Assembly: GCA_030593565.1 (NCBI GenBank)
Contig: JAUVGW010000011.1
Span: forward strand, 1-34,837
Reading direction: 5' to 3'
Source of the DNA: Phycisphaerae bacterium
GTDB lineage: Bacteria; Planctomycetota; Phycisphaerae; UBA1845; UTPLA1
Length of the DNA: 34,837 nt
Below, piece by piece: positions 1-7,289 of this stretch. Position numbers and translations under genes: made by a program. Positions within the stretch are counted from its first letter, which is position 1. Each line of letters opens with the position of its first letter. Under the pieces are notes generated by a model, which was not told the DNA's origin, did no database searches, and was given only the letters and a program-made list of their open reading frames with translations.

Positions 1-1
1 G

Positions 2-127
2 CGGAACCTCTGGACACGGACAGACGAGGGCATCTTTGCAGACGGTTACCCCGCAACGGTGTCAGGGCACGGTGTGATGATGCTCAAAGTGGGCGTGCCC
101 CGTTCGGACAGAGCCGGCGGAGGTTGA
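2..127 (+). CDS. Alpha-galactosidase-like (GH27-type) C-terminal fragment, partial
   Basis: The frame starting at base 2 is open to a TGA at 125-127 and encodes about 41 residues. They read like the end of the C-terminal beta-sandwich of GH27-type alpha-galactosidases: an RNLW motif, then DEGIFADGY, then SGHGVMMLKV. Family members typically end with a 'DLW..KDLGTF...A.VP.HGV.ML.V' pattern. The catalytic part lies outside the window to the left. The gene converges on the beta-galactosidase on the opposite strand, which suggests a galactoside-degradation locus. The family call rests on a short tail and is tentative. Confidence 0.5.
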   Translation, partial: RNLWTRTDEGIFADGYPATVSGHGVMMLKVGVPRSDRAGGG

Positions 128-152
128 GCCACTTTACCAAAACCACTGTGGG

Positions 153-169
153 GCCGGGTTTCAACCGGC
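153..169. terminator. Small hairpin between convergent genes
   Basis: GCCGG at 153-157 pairs with CCGGC at 165-169 around a 7-nt loop, in the 62-bp gap between two convergent genes. The position suits a bidirectional terminator, but the stem is short and has no T-run. Confidence 0.25.
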
Positions 170-189
170 GTTCATAGCGTGCCGTGCCA

Positions 190-2037
190 TCAGTCTGCGC
201 GCCGCGTGGCGATCACGTCCAGTTCTGCGACCGATGTCCACGCGTTGCCCGCCACTTCGGATTTCGCGATCAGGCGCAGGTAGCGGGCCGCGACCGGCAC
301 TTCGAATCTGACCCGTTGGAGTTCGGGGTGATCGGGGAAGCTGCCCGAGTTCACGGGAGATCCCCACGTCTTTGCGTCGCGGCTCACGTACAGGTCGTAG
401 TCGGCGATCCGGCCGTGGGAACTGTCTTGCCGGGGCAGGTACGTGAAGCCGGCGAGCTCGTACGTCGCGCCGAGGTCGATCTGAAGTTCGTGCGGGTGCT
501 TTGGCTCGCCGGCGCCCCACTGCGTGTGCCAATACGTGTTGGGGTTTCCGTCAATGGCCTTGCGAGCTTCTCCTTCGCCGGGGTGCTCGCTATCGGCGAA
601 GACGACCTTCATCCGGTCGCGCGGGATGAGCAGGCTGACCGGACCGGGCACAAGACCGTTGCCGATCGCGACGGCCTTGACCGTGCCGCCATCGCCAAAA
701 ACGAAGCTGCCCGAATAGACCATGCCGTGCGTTAGCGGATCACTACCATCGGCTGTGTAGCGAATCTGCGCATAGGGATGATCGCAGGCCAACGTGACAT
801 GACCGTCATTGCCTCGCCGAATCCTGACAGGCGGCGCCACGGGCATGATCTTTCGCGCTGCTTCAGGGAGCGTTCCCATCGCCGGCGCGTATGGCCGAAG
901 ACTGAAAGTGAAGGTGACCGGCTGCGGCCTGAGCACGTACTTCGCCATCGGCGGCGGCCCACAGCTCGCCCCGCCGAGACCGTTCTGGGCGTAATCTAGG
1001 CACAGCACGACATCGTCGCGCTGTGGCAGTTCAACCGGATGTCGTGCCCGGGCCAGCTCCTCCGACGTGTAGTGCAGCGCCGTGACGGACATCGTCGAGG
1101 CCGCGACCACCAATAACCCGGAGCCGCCGTCACTGGTGAGTGCGGCCCAGCGCACGTCCTGCTTCGCGCCGGTCTCCTGAGTATCGACGTATGGTACGAA
1201 CTGCTCGGCCACGGTCGAACGATACAACCCCACATCGGCGCTGCGCTTGCGGTCTGCGTAGTTCTCATGGGGGCCGCGGCCGAACCACGTGTAGTTCGTT
1301 AGCGCCGCGGGCAACGTCATCCGCACACCGACGCGCGGCAGGACATTGGGCGCTCCTTGCGATTCGATGCGATTGGCGACGTTAATGCAGCCGTTGCCCA
1401 GTACGGTCCAGGTTGTATGATGCTCGAAGAGGCACTCCCCCTTGCCACGTGCATCAACGATGGTCTCGATCTTGATCGCTCGCGGATCTGACCGGTCGAT
1501 CTGGATCGATCTGACGGATCGCTCCAGGTCGTTGAGCTCGGCCGTCCACCACCCAGCAGCGCAGTACTTGTCGTTGTTAACCGGGGCGCGGAAGACATTG
1601 ATCACCGGGCCGTTGAGCTTGCCGGGAACGTCACGAATGGCTGCTCGACCACCATACGTAAGTGAGGCGATCGTGCCGGTTGTTTTGCTGAAGATCACCT
1701 TGAGATCGCGGCCGGCGATGATGATCCGATCGCCGCGTTCCTCGCACGTCAGACCGGGCATCTGGTCCAGTGCCATCAGCGGTGCCGCGGGCACCTTGTA
1801 AGGCATCTCGAGTTGTCGCCAGGCGACTTCGTGACCCTTCGCAGCCCAGAGCGTATCTTCGGCGAGGTGAAAGCTGACGCGCAGGAAGTAGTCGGCGCCG
1901 GGCTCGAGCTTCGGTTGTCTGATCGGCAGCGCGACCTCGCGACTCTGTTGCGGCGGAATGTCTAGCTTTAGCAGTTCACCGGACTGGATCGGCGAAGTCG
2001 ACGGGGGCTCATTCGATCCCGACGGCGACCCCATCAC
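190..2037 (-). CDS. 5'-truncated GH2 beta-galactosidase with chitobiase-like and F5/8 type C domains
   Basis: This is the C-terminal part of a LacZ-type beta-galactosidase. About residues 19-85 match the domain-4 beta-sandwich (GHEVAWRQLEMP). About 95-385 match the small-chain domain, with FRAPVNND (150-157) and WFGRGPHENYADRK (251-264). About 400-465 resemble a chitobiase C-terminal domain (RYTADGSDPLTHG). About 475-612 form a discoidin (F5/8 type C) carbohydrate-binding module (AIDGNPNTYWHTQW). The sugar-binding, immunoglobulin-like and TIM-barrel domains carrying the catalytic glutamates are absent, so the product cannot be an active hydrolase. Homology begins at about QSGELLKLD; the first ~17 codons from the GTG at 2037 are antisense to the neighbouring HYR gene and are not genuine. 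It is best read as a remnant of a deletion or an assembly join. Confidence 0.8.
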   Translation of the reverse strand: MMGSPSGSNEPPSTSPIQSGELLKLDIPPQQSREVALPIRQPKLEPGADYFLRVSFHLAEDTLWAAKGHEVAWRQLEMPYKVPAAPLMALDQMPGLTCEERGDRIIIAGRDLKVIFSKTTGTIASLTYGGRAAIRDVPGKLNGPVINVFRAPVNNDKYCAAGWWTAELNDLERSVRSIQIDRSDPRAIKIETIVDARGKGECLFEHHTTWTVLGNGCINVANRIESQGAPNVLPRVGVRMTLPAALTNYTWFGRGPHENYADRKRSADVGLYRSTVAEQFVPYVDTQETGAKQDVRWAALTSDGGSGLLVVAASTMSVTALHYTSEELARARHPVELPQRDDVVLCLDYAQNGLGGASCGPPPMAKYVLRPQPVTFTFSLRPYAPAMGTLPEAARKIMPVAPPVRIRRGNDGHVTLACDHPYAQIRYTADGSDPLTHGMVYSGSFVFGDGGTVKAVAIGNGLVPGPVSLLIPRDRMKVVFADSEHPGEGEARKAIDGNPNTYWHTQWGAGEPKHPHELQIDLGATYELAGFTYLPRQDSSHGRIADYDLYVSRDAKTWGSPVNSGSFPDHPELQRVRFEVPVAARYLRLIAKSEVAGNAWTSVAELDVIATRRAD

Positions 2038-2932
2038 GCTCTACCTCGATCCACCCGGGCCTTATCTGCTAGGCACAACTGCCGTGACGCTCACCGTTAC
2101 TGACGACAAAGGCGTATCCGACAGCTGTACGGCGACGATCACCGTCTATGATGGCCCGGATACCCCTCCGTTGATCACCTGTCCGGCCGATGTGGTGCTC
2201 GAACCAGGCACACTCAGTTGCGAAGTGGTCTACCACGGCCCGATGGCGTCTGCGACGGACGCCTGCGATCCAAATCCGGTCGTCACCAGCGACCCGCCGC
2301 TCCCGGCGACGTTTGCTACGATCGGTGACCATGTGGTCACCTTCACAGCCACCGACGCTTGCGGTAACGAGTCGACTTGCCAAATGATAATCACCGTAGC
2401 GCCGACGGCGTACTGTCTGAAGCGCGAAGCGATCGACGCGCTCGAAGTTCTGCTGGCGGTGGACACCGATGATGCGGACCTGATCGACGCGATCGGCTAC
2501 CTGCACATGAGCCTGGGCGAAGATGACTCCCGCGCCGGCATGTCCGGCAGCGAAGTTGTCTGGGGCGATCCGAACCGTGTGGACGGCTGTCACGGCGGCT
2601 ACAAGGGCGTCGATGTGTTCCAGTACGAGCAGGCGTCCTGCGACAAGCTCCAGGCCTACCTCGAAAACGGTGAGAATACCGGCTTCGGTTTCGGCACCGC
2701 GATCGAAGCGGTTCGCGAAGCACTTGCCGAAGCAGACAAGCTCCTGGCCGCGACGGCCATCGCCGACGCGATCGCCAACAGCGGCGATCCCGGTGAGATT
2801 GCCGTGGCGCTGGACCTCAAGGCCCAGGGCGACACGGCTACGGCACAGGGTGGCTGCGCGATCTGTGACGAGGCCCTGGACAAGTACGAGGAAGCCTGGG
2901 AGAAGGCCGTCCAAAGCTGGTGCAACAACTGA
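1958..2932 (+). CDS. HYR-domain extracellular protein, 5'-truncated
   Basis: Residues ~14-64 match an HYR/PKD-like beta-sandwich repeat (DGGSFDPDGDPITL, then LGTTAVTLTVTDDKG). Residues ~72-148 form a second HYR domain with the typical ITCPADVVLE start and a VTFTATDACGNESTC end. The C-terminal ~175 residues are Cys-containing and helical (CLKREAIDALEVLL, LAEADKLLAATAIADAIA) and are not recognised. HYR domains occur in secreted adhesive proteins, but no signal peptide is present. The first ~13 residues from the ATG at 1958 read through the antisense of the beta-galactosidase gene, so the true N-terminus is missing. The start shown is the first ATG in the open frame and is probably not native. 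A terminator-like hairpin lies about 105 bp after the stop. Confidence 0.65.
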   Translation: MSSFSSSPDWIGEVDGGSFDPDGDPITLYLDPPGPYLLGTTAVTLTVTDDKGVSDSCTATITVYDGPDTPPLITCPADVVLEPGTLSCEVVYHGPMASATDACDPNPVVTSDPPLPATFATIGDHVVTFTATDACGNESTCQMIITVAPTAYCLKREAIDALEVLLAVDTDDADLIDAIGYLHMSLGEDDSRAGMSGSEVVWGDPNRVDGCHGGYKGVDVFQYEQASCDKLQAYLENGENTGFGFGTAIEAVREALAEADKLLAATAIADAIANSGDPGEIAVALDLKAQGDTATAQGGCAICDEALDKYEEAWEKAVQSWCNN

Positions 2933-3039
2933 CGCGAGGGATGCGCGGGCCGATCAGGCGAGGACTGCGCGGGGCCGATCGGGCCAGGACAGCAAGGAGC
3001 CGACATCGGTTGACTCCGGCAACTGCGCCAGAGATCAAT

Positions 3040-3070
3040 GGGCCGAGCAGGGATGCTCGGCCCTTCGTCT
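3040..3070 (+). terminator. Terminator hairpin after the HYR gene
   Basis: GGGCCGAGC (3040-3048) and GCTCGGCCC (3055-3063) form a perfect 9-bp stem with a 6-nt loop, followed by TTCGTCT. It lies downstream of the plus-strand HYR gene and before the end of the convergent kinase gene. The T-tract is weak but the stem is strong. Confidence 0.6.
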
Positions 3071-3143
3071 CCACAGTCGCGCACGATCAATATCCAACGC
3101 GGCCAGCCCCATTGGTTTACTGGGCCCACAGTCGATCTGAGAG

Positions 3144-5543
3144 TTAATCGTCCACGTACGCCCCGTTCTGGGTGATCAGGTGCCAGTACTTGCGCCAGTC
3201 CGCTTCAGTCGTACGCGTTAGCTCTTTGTCGGCGAGTCTGGTCTGACGCAGAGCGAGGTTTCGATCGACGATGAGGGTCGCGCTGCCTGGGACGTCGGGC
3301 TGTTCGATGAACACTGAGAACCAGGGGTTGGTATCGTCACCCGGACCAAAGGGCGCATCCAAAACCAACGAGATATGTGGATGTTCACGGGTACTCGGCT
3401 CTGTGGCCTGTCCTCCTCCCGGGGAGACACCGTCCTCCTCCTCCGATGGCGGCAGGCCGACGAAGGCGTATGCGTGCAGCTTCGCCGGCGGGATGTCGAC
3501 ACAGTCGTTGTGCGGCGGACCAAGGCCATCCCTCTGGCTGATCATTTCTCTCGGATCGAGGATCATCATGACAGATACGGTGTCCCAATCCGTCAGCTTC
3601 TCAGGATCGTCGGGCCTTGGTTCATAGAACCCGTCCAGCTTGTTGTTCTTCCCGTGGGCGATGATGGCGGGCTGCCCCGAGCCAAAGAAGTCAGGCACCA
3701 CCCACATGTTACTGATCTGTCCGAAGTGCCAGAACGACGCCTTGATTTCTCCCGTGCGCGGGTTGGTGATCGAGACCCGGGTGGGGTACTCGAAGCTGTC
3801 CTTGGCCACCACGATAATCTCATCGCCGGGTTCGTTGTCCACGTCGGCTGTTGCCAAGGAGCCGGACATCCACTGCGTCGACGGCTTGCAGTCAGGCCAC
3901 TTTCTTCTTGAGGACAAATTCATGCTCCAGGTAGGATGGCCCTCGGCGTCGAAGGCGAAGAGCGAGTCCCCACTATCGAGCGGTTTGGCGATGCTGGCTA
4001 CGATAGCCAGGCGACCCTTTCCGTCCAGGTCTGCCCGCACGACATCACTGATTTCCTGGGCCTCTGAAGCGAAAGTGTAAAACCGCCGCCATTTGGGGTC
4101 GTCGCCATAGCGCGCCTGTATGCTCAGGCGAGTGTCGGGATCGATTCGAACGTCTGTTATCTTCCCCCCGCCGGCCACGAGTCGTTGTGTGAGCCAGCCT
4201 GCTCCCACGATCAGCCCCAGCGCGATGAGCGCCGTGAGGATACGCCGGCGGGATCGGCGACGTTTCTCGCGTGACTCCACGTGCTGGCCGGCTTCCAGGG
4301 CCTCTATGGCTTCCGCTGCCGAGGCGAACCGATCTTCCGGCCGCTTGGCCATCAGGCGGAGGGCCAGACTCGCCAAGTGGGGGTCGGCTTCTTCGCTAAT
4401 TGTCCTTGGGTCGGCAGGTTCATCGTGCAGAATCCGATGGATGACGGCCGATGGCGTGTCGGCCCGGAAAGGCGTGCGGCCTGTCAGCATCTCGTACAGT
4501 ACGACGCCGGCAGAATACAGGTCCGCTCGATGATCGATGTCTTCGTCGCCGCGCGCCTGCTCGGGGCTCATGTACTCCGGCGTGCCAGGCGTCGAATTGG
4601 GCAGGGTGATCCGCGTTTCGGATACCGCCATCCGGGCGAGGCCGAAATCGGCAATCTTGAGAATCGACGATTGTAGATTGACGATTGACGATTGAACCTC
4701 GATCGTCGAAGCTGACGAAACAGAGCCGGGCCGTGTCGGCCCGGTGCCGCCGGCGGGGGTACCGGCATCACCGGCTTCGTTGACATCACCGGCTTCACGG
4801 GCTGCACCGGCTTCACAGAAGCCGGCTCTGATCGGTTTGTCTGTCCCGGATGCACCTGGGGGTTTGACCGCCCATCCGTCGATCAGGATGTTCGCGGGTT
4901 TGATGTCGCGATGCACCAAACCCGCCTTGTGTGCGGCGGCGAGGCCGAGCAGCACGTCGCGGAACAACCGCCGGATTGTTTCGGTCGGTAGCGGGGCTTG
5001 CTCGTGGATCACATCGGCGAGCGTTGGGCCTTCGATGTATTCCATTGCGATATAGTTGACGCCGTGCAACTCGCCGACCGCGTGAACGGTCACGATGTTT
5101 GGGTGACGCAGCATCGCGGCCGCCTTTGCTTCACGAGTAAACCGCTGAAGTGATGCCTTGTCGTCGGCCAGTTCGGGGCGGAGGATTTTGAGCGCGACCG
5201 TGCGGTTGAGGCTTTCCTCGTGGGCCTTGAGGACGATGCCCATCCCACCCCGGCCGAGGAAGCCGACCGTCTTGTATTCGCCCAGGGTTGCCTGGTAGGC
5301 AGGGTCGTCGGATTCTCGCAGTACGCCGTCGGCGACCAGCCGCTTGATCCGGTCGCCCTCGGACCGCAGGTCCCCGAGCATTTCCAGGTAGGGTCTCAGG
5401 TCATCAGCAAGATCGGGATGTGCGGCGAGCAATTCCTCCTGCGAAACCGGTTCGCCGCGCGCCCGGCGATCATGGAAGTCATTCAGGATGCGGCCGATCC
5501 GCTCGTCCCGAGATGGTGATTTGGGAGTGTTTGGCTCGCTCAC
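3144..5543 (-). CDS. Membrane Ser/Thr protein kinase with FG-GAP-like extracytoplasmic domain
   Basis: A 799-residue protein kinase. The N-terminal ~85 residues form the helical region common on planctomycete kinases (HPDLADDLRPYLEML). The kinase domain spans ~90-420: glycine loop GRGGMG (97-102), ATP-anchoring K119, helix-C E138, catalytic HRDIKPANIL (211-220, D213), DFG (299-301), GTPEYMSPEQ (320-329). After a basic stretch, one TM helix (~434-455) leads to an outside domain with FG-GAP-type motifs (ADLDGKGRLAIVAS, ATADVDNEPGDEIIVVAKD), probably a beta-propeller-like sensor. It likely phosphorylates cytoplasmic targets in response to an envelope signal. A ~74-residue repeat-derived insertion separates the catalytic loop from DFG. 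The start is GTG preceded by GGGGA; no other start was preferred. It is divergent from the receiver gene. Confidence 0.9.
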   Translation of the reverse strand: MSEPNTPKSPSRDERIGRILNDFHDRRARGEPVSQEELLAAHPDLADDLRPYLEMLGDLRSEGDRIKRLVADGVLRESDDPAYQATLGEYKTVGFLGRGGMGIVLKAHEESLNRTVALKILRPELADDKASLQRFTREAKAAAMLRHPNIVTVHAVGELHGVNYIAMEYIEGPTLADVIHEQAPLPTETIRRLFRDVLLGLAAAHKAGLVHRDIKPANILIDGWAVKPPGASGTDKPIRAGFCEAGAAREAGDVNEAGDAGTPAGGTGPTRPGSVSSASTIEVQSSIVNLQSSILKIADFGLARMAVSETRITLPNSTPGTPEYMSPEQARGDEDIDHRADLYSAGVVLYEMLTGRTPFRADTPSAVIHRILHDEPADPRTISEEADPHLASLALRLMAKRPEDRFASAAEAIEALEAGQHVESREKRRRSRRRILTALIALGLIVGAGWLTQRLVAGGGKITDVRIDPDTRLSIQARYGDDPKWRRFYTFASEAQEISDVVRADLDGKGRLAIVASIAKPLDSGDSLFAFDAEGHPTWSMNLSSRRKWPDCKPSTQWMSGSLATADVDNEPGDEIIVVAKDSFEYPTRVSITNPRTGEIKASFWHFGQISNMWVVPDFFGSGQPAIIAHGKNNKLDGFYEPRPDDPEKLTDWDTVSVMMILDPREMISQRDGLGPPHNDCVDIPPAKLHAYAFVGLPPSEEEDGVSPGGGQATEPSTREHPHISLVLDAPFGPGDDTNPWFSVFIEQPDVPGSATLIVDRNLALRQTRLADKELTRTTEADWRKYWHLITQNGAYVDD
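4662..4883. repeat. Repeat-derived insertion inside the kinase gene
   Basis: This 222-bp stretch encodes kinase residues ~221-294. It holds tandem heptamers around 4673-4695 (GATTGAC / GATTGACGATTG), a hairpin of the GAGCCGG...CCGG type near 4724-4745, three spaced copies of CACCGGCTTC near 4770-4815, and an AGAAGCCGGCTCTG hairpin arm. The AGAGCCGG motif matches the intergenic repeats at 13333, 28286 and 30668. The length keeps the frame open. Confidence 0.65.
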
Positions 5544-5803
5544 GTTTTCCCCGGCCGATTGGCGTCGGATTCCTGTTCTTCACCATACAGAGTACCCGAA
5601 AAGCGACGGCGATTCACGTCCCTCACGCGGGGCGATCAGGTGTGGACGCCAGATGGGTTAGGCGCCGTTGTGCCGCCCCATCTGCGGGGATATCCCAGGA
5701 CCGCGACCAGGGCGGAAAATGGCCGTCGATTCAAGCGTTAGATTCGGCCGTGGATGGGAATCGTGTATCGGAGAGAGTTCACCGCCTGCGTCGAGAATGC
5801 CAT

Positions 5804-6256
5804 ATGGAGTCCGATGCCAAAATCCTGCTCGTCGGCAGCCACGCGATCCTGATGGGGTCCATCGCTGCCCGCCTGGAATACGAGTTTCATTGCACGGTGG
5901 TCGGTTTGGTAGCCACGCCGCCGGAAGCCGTCGAGATGCTCGCGGAGCAAGCCGCAGACATCGTCTTGATCGACGCGGATGAAGAAGGGGCCAATGGGGA
6001 TGACCATGTCGCCGTGTTATGTGCTGCTTGCCCCGACGTCTGCGTCATCCTGATCAGCACGACGATCGACGACGCCAACGTTGCGCGTGCTCTGAAGGCA
6101 GGGGTGCGTGGTTTTCTCCTCAAGAACGAGTTGCCGACCACTCTGGCCGAAGCGGTCCACGAGGTGCTGACCGGTGGCGTTCATTATCCGCCCCAAATGA
6201 AATCGCGGATCGTCGTGGGCGGCTCGGAAATCAGGCTCACCAAACGGTCTGATTGA
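5804..6256 (+). CDS. Stand-alone response-regulator receiver protein, NarL-like
   Basis: A 150-residue protein covering one receiver (CheY-like) domain. The phospho-acceptor position is D57 (IVLIDAD), the switch Ser/Thr region is ILIST (82-86), and the conserved Lys is K107 (GFLLKNE). The acidic pair after beta-strand 1, normally Asp-Asp, is replaced by GS (residues 11-12 in ILLVGSH), which would weaken Mg binding and phosphorylation. The sequence most resembles NarL/LuxR-type regulators, but it stops at LTKRSD, about where the LuxR helix-turn-helix would begin. The start is the ATG at 5804, where the receiver homology begins; GAGA lies about 8 nt upstream. It is divergent from the Ser/Thr kinase across a 260-bp gap, so both could share regulation; that link is inferred. 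Confidence 0.75.
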   Translation: MESDAKILLVGSHAILMGSIAARLEYEFHCTVVGLVATPPEAVEMLAEQAADIVLIDADEEGANGDDHVAVLCAACPDVCVILISTTIDDANVARALKAGVRGFLLKNELPTTLAEAVHEVLTGGVHYPPQMKSRIVVGGSEIRLTKRSD

Positions 6257-6850
6257 AGTTTCGCTTCAACGCTACGGCGGCGAGAAGGAGCTATGCGCAG
6301 CTGAGGAGTTTTTGACGGTGGTCGATGATTCGTGCGATCGAACCATCGTCGGCACCGTGCTTCCACAGTCCATGCCAACACCGTCGAGGACCTGAATGGG
6401 TGTCACGATCGGCGGCGCTGATGCCGCCAGGTCAGATGGCGGCGTGTCGGTTGGCACGGGGTGCATCGGATGCACCTTGTCATTGTTGCCGGTGGATGCA
6501 GGCTCGCCGGTTCGTTCGCACTCGCGCGAACTCCGCATTTGGCAGAGACCCTCGGCGTCTGCCTCCAACTGCGGCTCGCACGTGGAATTGCTCCCGTGGT
6601 CGGAAGCGACCATCCTTCCAGGTCCTGCGCGTGCGGGGCCAGGCGAAAAAAGGTGAAACTTTCTTCCACTTCTGATGCCGGCCGCTAGCGAACCCCCCCC
6701 CGACTGAGGTTGTCGCGGGAAATTGCAGCAGAAAAAGTGCGCACTGCCGCAAACTGCCGCAAAGTGTTTGGATGGTGGTGTCTTTTGTTGTGCATTTGGC
6801 TGTTCTGCGTCCACTCGTTAATAGATGCTCAGCGTTCCACTTGGGAAGGA
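6257..6850. other. Non-coding stretch, no gene recognised
   Basis: About 590 bp with several short overlapping open frames in different phases, none with recognisable motifs or a good SD. A run of nine C occurs near 6695-6704. No HTH-like continuation of the receiver protein was found in the other frames just after its stop. Confidence 0.5.
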
Positions 6851-6970
6851 CTTCCAGAAAGAAGGTGCGTCCGGGACGCACCCTACGGAGCTTCCAGAAA
6901 GAAGGTGCGTCCGGGACGCACCCTACGGGGCTTCCAGAAAGAAGGTGCGTCCGGGACGCACCCTACGGGG
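6851..6970. repeat. Three tandem 40-bp repeats, each with a hairpin
   Basis: Units at 6851-6890, 6891-6930 and 6931-6970 are identical except for one base (CTACGGAG versus CTACGGGG). Each starts CTTCCAGAAAGAAGG and contains GGTGCGTC-CGG-GACGCACC, an 8-bp stem with a 3-nt loop. There are no unique spacers, so this is not a CRISPR array. Confidence 0.9.
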
Positions 6971-7033
6971 CTTTGGGAAGGGATCAGGGACCGAGGGACC
7001 AGGGGATTGGGGGAGGATTAGGGATCAAGGGAT

Positions 7034-7165
7034 CGCTGGTGCGAGAATCCTTTCTCGCATCCACTCCGACGGGAATCCTTTCCCGTGGTCCCGCAGGATA
7101 GGAATCCTGCAGAGAGTGCGTGCGAGATGGGAATCTCGCACGAGCGAAGGATTCCGTTTGTTGAA
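7034..7165. repeat. Cluster of hairpins with GGAAT/ATTCC-containing loops
   Basis: Successive hairpins: GCGAGA...TCTCGC (about 7041-7058), a CGGGAATCCTTTCCCG hairpin near 7070-7085, GCAGGAT-AGGA-ATCCTGC (about 7095-7112), and GTGCGAGAT-GGGA-ATCTCGCAC (about 7119-7141). The first ~52 bp recur in inverted orientation at 28231-28280. Confidence 0.75.
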
Positions 7166-7173
7166 TGCGAGAT

Positions 7174-7190
7174 CCGCCAAACGGCAAGCC
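7174..7190. repeat. 17-bp interspersed repeat, copy 1
   Basis: CCGCCAAACGGCAAGCC. Identical copies occur at 10019-10035 and 11337-11353. The motif contains a small hairpin, GCC-AAAC-GGC. Confidence 0.75.
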
Positions 7191-7289
7191 GGGTGGTGGC
7201 GGATTCCGGCGGCTGGGCAGGCGGGCGAACACAGTGTGAGGCAGACGGGAGGCGGATGACGATTGACGAACAACGAACGACGATTCTGG

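Noticed and set aside
6257-6430. Frameshifted LuxR-type HTH after the receiver domain
   Set aside because: The continuing frames after 6256 were read and show no HTH-like sequence; one is open for about 50 codons but has no recognisable motif.
6851-6970. Short CRISPR array
   Set aside because: The three 40-bp units are directly adjacent with no unique spacers, and no cas gene is nearby.
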